This document shows positions 6,206 to 7,885 of a stretch of 7,885 bases of DNA, in pieces. Both the position numbers and the translations under genes were made by a program. The number at the start of each line of letters is the position of its first letter. Position 1 is the stretch's first letter. Location of the stretch: contig VGMK01000089.1 of the NCBI GenBank assembly GCA_016866375.1, positions 1-7,885 on the forward strand. The letters are read 5' to 3'. The notes beneath the pieces are model-generated. The model was not told where the DNA came from and did not search any database. It saw only the letters and a program-made list of their open reading frames with translations. Origin of the DNA: Bacteroidota bacterium. Its GTDB lineage: Bacteria > Bacteroidota > Bacteroidia > Flavobacteriales_D > Crocinitomicaceae.

Positions 6206-7434
6206 GAATAGAAATTATCTGTATCGGCGACGAATTACTGATTGGCCAAACTGTAAATACGAATGCATCATGGCTAGGAAAAACTTTCAGTTCAATCGGT
6301 GCCCAGGTGGTAAAATGTTCAAATATTGCAGACGATAAAATAGAAATTACCGGTGCCCTCAGAAATGTCGCTGAGGGTGTCCATGCTGTAATTATTACAG
6401 GTGGATTAGGACCAACAAAGGACGACATTACAAAACATACCTTGTGCGAGTACTTCAATACTGAGTTAGAGATACACCAACCTACGCTAGAAAAAATACA
6501 AGCATTTTTTGCAGCGAGAAATCGCCCAATGTTGGAAACGAATAATCAGCAAGCTGAACTTCCAAAAAATTGCATCATTTTGCCAAACAATTACGGTACG
6601 GCTTCCGGTATGTGGTTTGAGAATAATGGCATCATCTTCATCAGTTTACCGGGGGTTCCTTATGAAATGAAAGGAATCATTAAGGAAGAAGTGTTACCAA
6701 GGTTTCAAGAACGTTTTCAGCTCAATTCTATCTATTACCAAACCGCTTTAACTCAAGGACTGGGCGAATCTTTTCTCGCTGAAAAAATTAAAGATTGGGA
6801 AGAAGCTCTTAAAGTTCAAAAATTAAGTTTGGCATATTTACCTTCTCCAGGAATTGTAAAATTGAGAATAACCTCGTTCAAGGGCCAAAGAGATTCACTA
6901 TTGATTGATCGTTACTTAGCAGAATTAAATCTCATAATCCCTGAATATCTTTTTGGATTTGGTGACGAAACATTACCAAGTATCCTTGGAAAATTATTAA
7001 AAGAGAAAAGTAAGACGGTTGGAACAATTGAATCTTGCACATCTGGCTTACTTGCGAGTCAATTAACAAGTATTCCTGGATCATCGGCATATTTTTTAGG
7101 AAGTATAATCGCCTACAGCAACGAATTGAAGGTGAAATTAGTTGGTGTTCATGAGACAACCCTTGAAAAAAATGGGGCTGTTAGTGAGCAAACTGCAATG
7201 GAAATGGCTGAAGTTGGGCGAAAAAAATTAGGTGTAGATTACTGCATTTCGACTACCGGAGTAGCTGGCCCAGATGGGGGAAGTATGGAAAAACCTGTTG
7301 GCTCAGTTTGGATTGGAATTTCCTCTGAAAATGGGACGTTTGCCAAATACTACCGATTCGGAGACAACAGAGAACGAAATATACTAATGACGGTATTAAG
7401 TGCTCAAAATCTTTTACGAATAACTCTTAAATAA
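6202..7434 (+). CDS. cinA: CinA, competence/damage-inducible protein A with nicotinamide-nucleotide amidase domain
   Basis: This is a full-length, 410-residue two-domain CinA. Residues 1 to about 170 form the molybdopterin-binding-like (COG1058) domain, linked in characterised homologues to ADP-ribose pyrophosphatase activity; visible motifs are GDELLIGQTVNTNASWL, TGGLGPTKDD and LPGVPYEMK. A linker domain follows. About 255-410 is the PncC domain, which deamidates nicotinamide mononucleotide to nicotinate mononucleotide in NAD salvage. It shows IPGSSAYFLGSIIAYSNELK, GAVSEQTA and TTGVAGPDGG...KPVGSVWIG. The usual AESCTGG motif reads IESCTSG (276-282), keeping Ser278, Cys279 and Thr280 but changing two neighbours. 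The name comes from competence in streptococci; no recA or competence gene is seen here, so NAD metabolism is the better guess. The start overlaps the upstream stop (ATGA). The gene ends one base from the stop of a convergent gene. Confidence 0.95.
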   Translation: MRIEIICIGDELLIGQTVNTNASWLGKTFSSIGAQVVKCSNIADDKIEITGALRNVAEGVHAVIITGGLGPTKDDITKHTLCEYFNTELEIHQPTLEKIQAFFAARNRPMLETNNQQAELPKNCIILPNNYGTASGMWFENNGIIFISLPGVPYEMKGIIKEEVLPRFQERFQLNSIYYQTALTQGLGESFLAEKIKDWEEALKVQKLSLAYLPSPGIVKLRITSFKGQRDSLLIDRYLAELNLIIPEYLFGFGDETLPSILGKLLKEKSKTVGTIESCTSGLLASQLTSIPGSSAYFLGSIIAYSNELKVKLVGVHETTLEKNGAVSEQTAMEMAEVGRKKLGVDYCISTTGVAGPDGGSMEKPVGSVWIGISSENGTFAKYYRFGDNRERNILMTVLSAQNLLRITLK

Positions 7435-7435
7435 G

Positions 7436-7885
7436 CTAAGTCCTCACTGGTAATCTAAAGGTGTATTGAAGCAGAACTTGTCTTGGTGCCTCGATTTTTA
7501 AGGGTCGAAGCGAATAACTTCTATTGAGAATATTACTTCCAATCAATGCGATTTTGTGTGTTTCATTGAATGAATACGAAAAACGAGCATCAAAAATCCA
7601 ATTTCCAAAACGGTGTGAATTATAGTAATCCATATAGCGCAAATCTTGAAGCCAATTTCCAATTTGTGAGGTGGTATCTGTTGTTGTTTCCTCAAAATCT
7701 TTAATTATTTTATCCATATTAACTATCTTACTAAAGTATTTTGCACTCACTCCAATGGAGAATTTTTCGTTGTGCGTATATTCAGCATCCAATTTAACAT
7801 TGTGAAGGAAACGATATTTTAATATTCCTTTTGATCCATCGAGTGATGTTGAATTATAGGTAAAATCTCTATCCATTGAATCCTT
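7436..7885 (-). CDS. TonB-dependent receptor-like outer-membrane protein (C-terminal fragment)
   Basis: This minus-strand frame is open to the right edge of the window, so only the last 149 residues are visible; the Met encoded near 7876 is probably internal. The visible part alternates polar and hydrophobic residues in strand-like stretches rich in aromatics: LDAEYTHNEKFSIGVSAKYFSK, then GNWIFDARFSYSFNETHKIALIGSNILNRSYSLRP, then APRQVLLQYTFRL. The pattern W-x-x-DAR-x-SY, then N-x-LN-x-x-YSLRP-x-x-I-x-x-PR, is typical of the final beta strands of Bacteroidetes TonB-dependent receptors. These take up siderophores, vitamins or glycans across the outer membrane using TonB energy. The plug domain and TonB box would lie outside the window, so the substrate is unknown. 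The protein ends LPVRT, a few residues past the aromatic terminal strand. It converges on cinA with a one-base gap. Confidence 0.82.
   Translation of the reverse strand, partial: KDSMDRDFTYNSTSLDGSKGILKYRFLHNVKLDAEYTHNEKFSIGVSAKYFSKIVNMDKIIKDFEETTTDTTSQIGNWLQDLRYMDYYNSHRFGNWIFDARFSYSFNETHKIALIGSNILNRSYSLRPLKIEAPRQVLLQYTFRLPVRT

Noticed and set aside
1..7885. Mobile elements, CRISPR repeats, tRNA or rRNA genes, and defence systems.
   Set aside because: I saw no terminal inverted repeats, transposase motifs, regularly spaced repeats or RNA gene signatures; nearly all of the window is explained by conserved housekeeping genes in ordinary order.

Overview
The window looks like ordinary, densely coding chromosome from a member of the Bacteroidota, most likely a Flavobacteriia-type lineage. 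Four things point there: the DNA is AT-rich; LpxC is fused to FabZ, which is characteristic of Bacteroidetes/Chlorobi; promoter candidates fit the Bacteroidetes TTTG / TAnnTTTG pattern rather than the E. coli one; and the right edge carries the C-terminus of a TonB-dependent-receptor-like protein. The species cannot be named from the sequence.

Layout from left to right. Bases 1-378 are the C-terminal end of uvrA (nucleotide excision repair), cut by the window edge. After a 67-bp gap with a small hairpin and a very good Bacteroidetes-type promoter come trxA (446-763) and, 30 bp later, a one-pass membrane-anchored protein of unknown function (794-1480) whose soluble part looks internally duplicated. 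After a 69-bp gap with a second promoter candidate comes a tightly packed five-gene block, 1550-7434: lpxD, lpxC-fabZ, lpxA, an rlmD-like RNA uracil-C5 methyltransferase, and cinA. Each gene overlaps the next by 1 or 4 bases (ATGA or TAATG junctions), so the block is probably one translationally coupled transcript. On the minus strand, converging on cinA with one base between the stop codons, is the C-terminal 149 residues of an outer-membrane receptor (7436-7885) cut by the right edge.

How the genes work together. LpxA, LpxC and LpxD catalyse the first three committed steps of lipid A synthesis: acylation of UDP-GlcNAc, deacetylation, and N-acylation. FabZ, fused to LpxC, draws on the same 3-hydroxyacyl-ACP pool and sends it to membrane fatty acids, so the block holds both branches that decide how acyl chains are split between lipid A and phospholipid. 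The RNA methyltransferase and CinA (NAD-related nucleotide salvage) have no obvious link to lipid A and seem to be passengers on the transcript.

I found no undescribed multi-gene system, mobile element, CRISPR array, tRNA or rRNA. The points most worth a second look are: the RlmD-like enzyme keeps its catalytic residues but lacks all four iron-sulfur cysteines; LpxA has Gln where E. coli has His160; the unknown membrane protein appears to contain a duplicated domain; and the lpxD promoter candidate lies so close to the ATG that the mRNA may be leaderless. No stretch longer than 300 bases lacks a gene.
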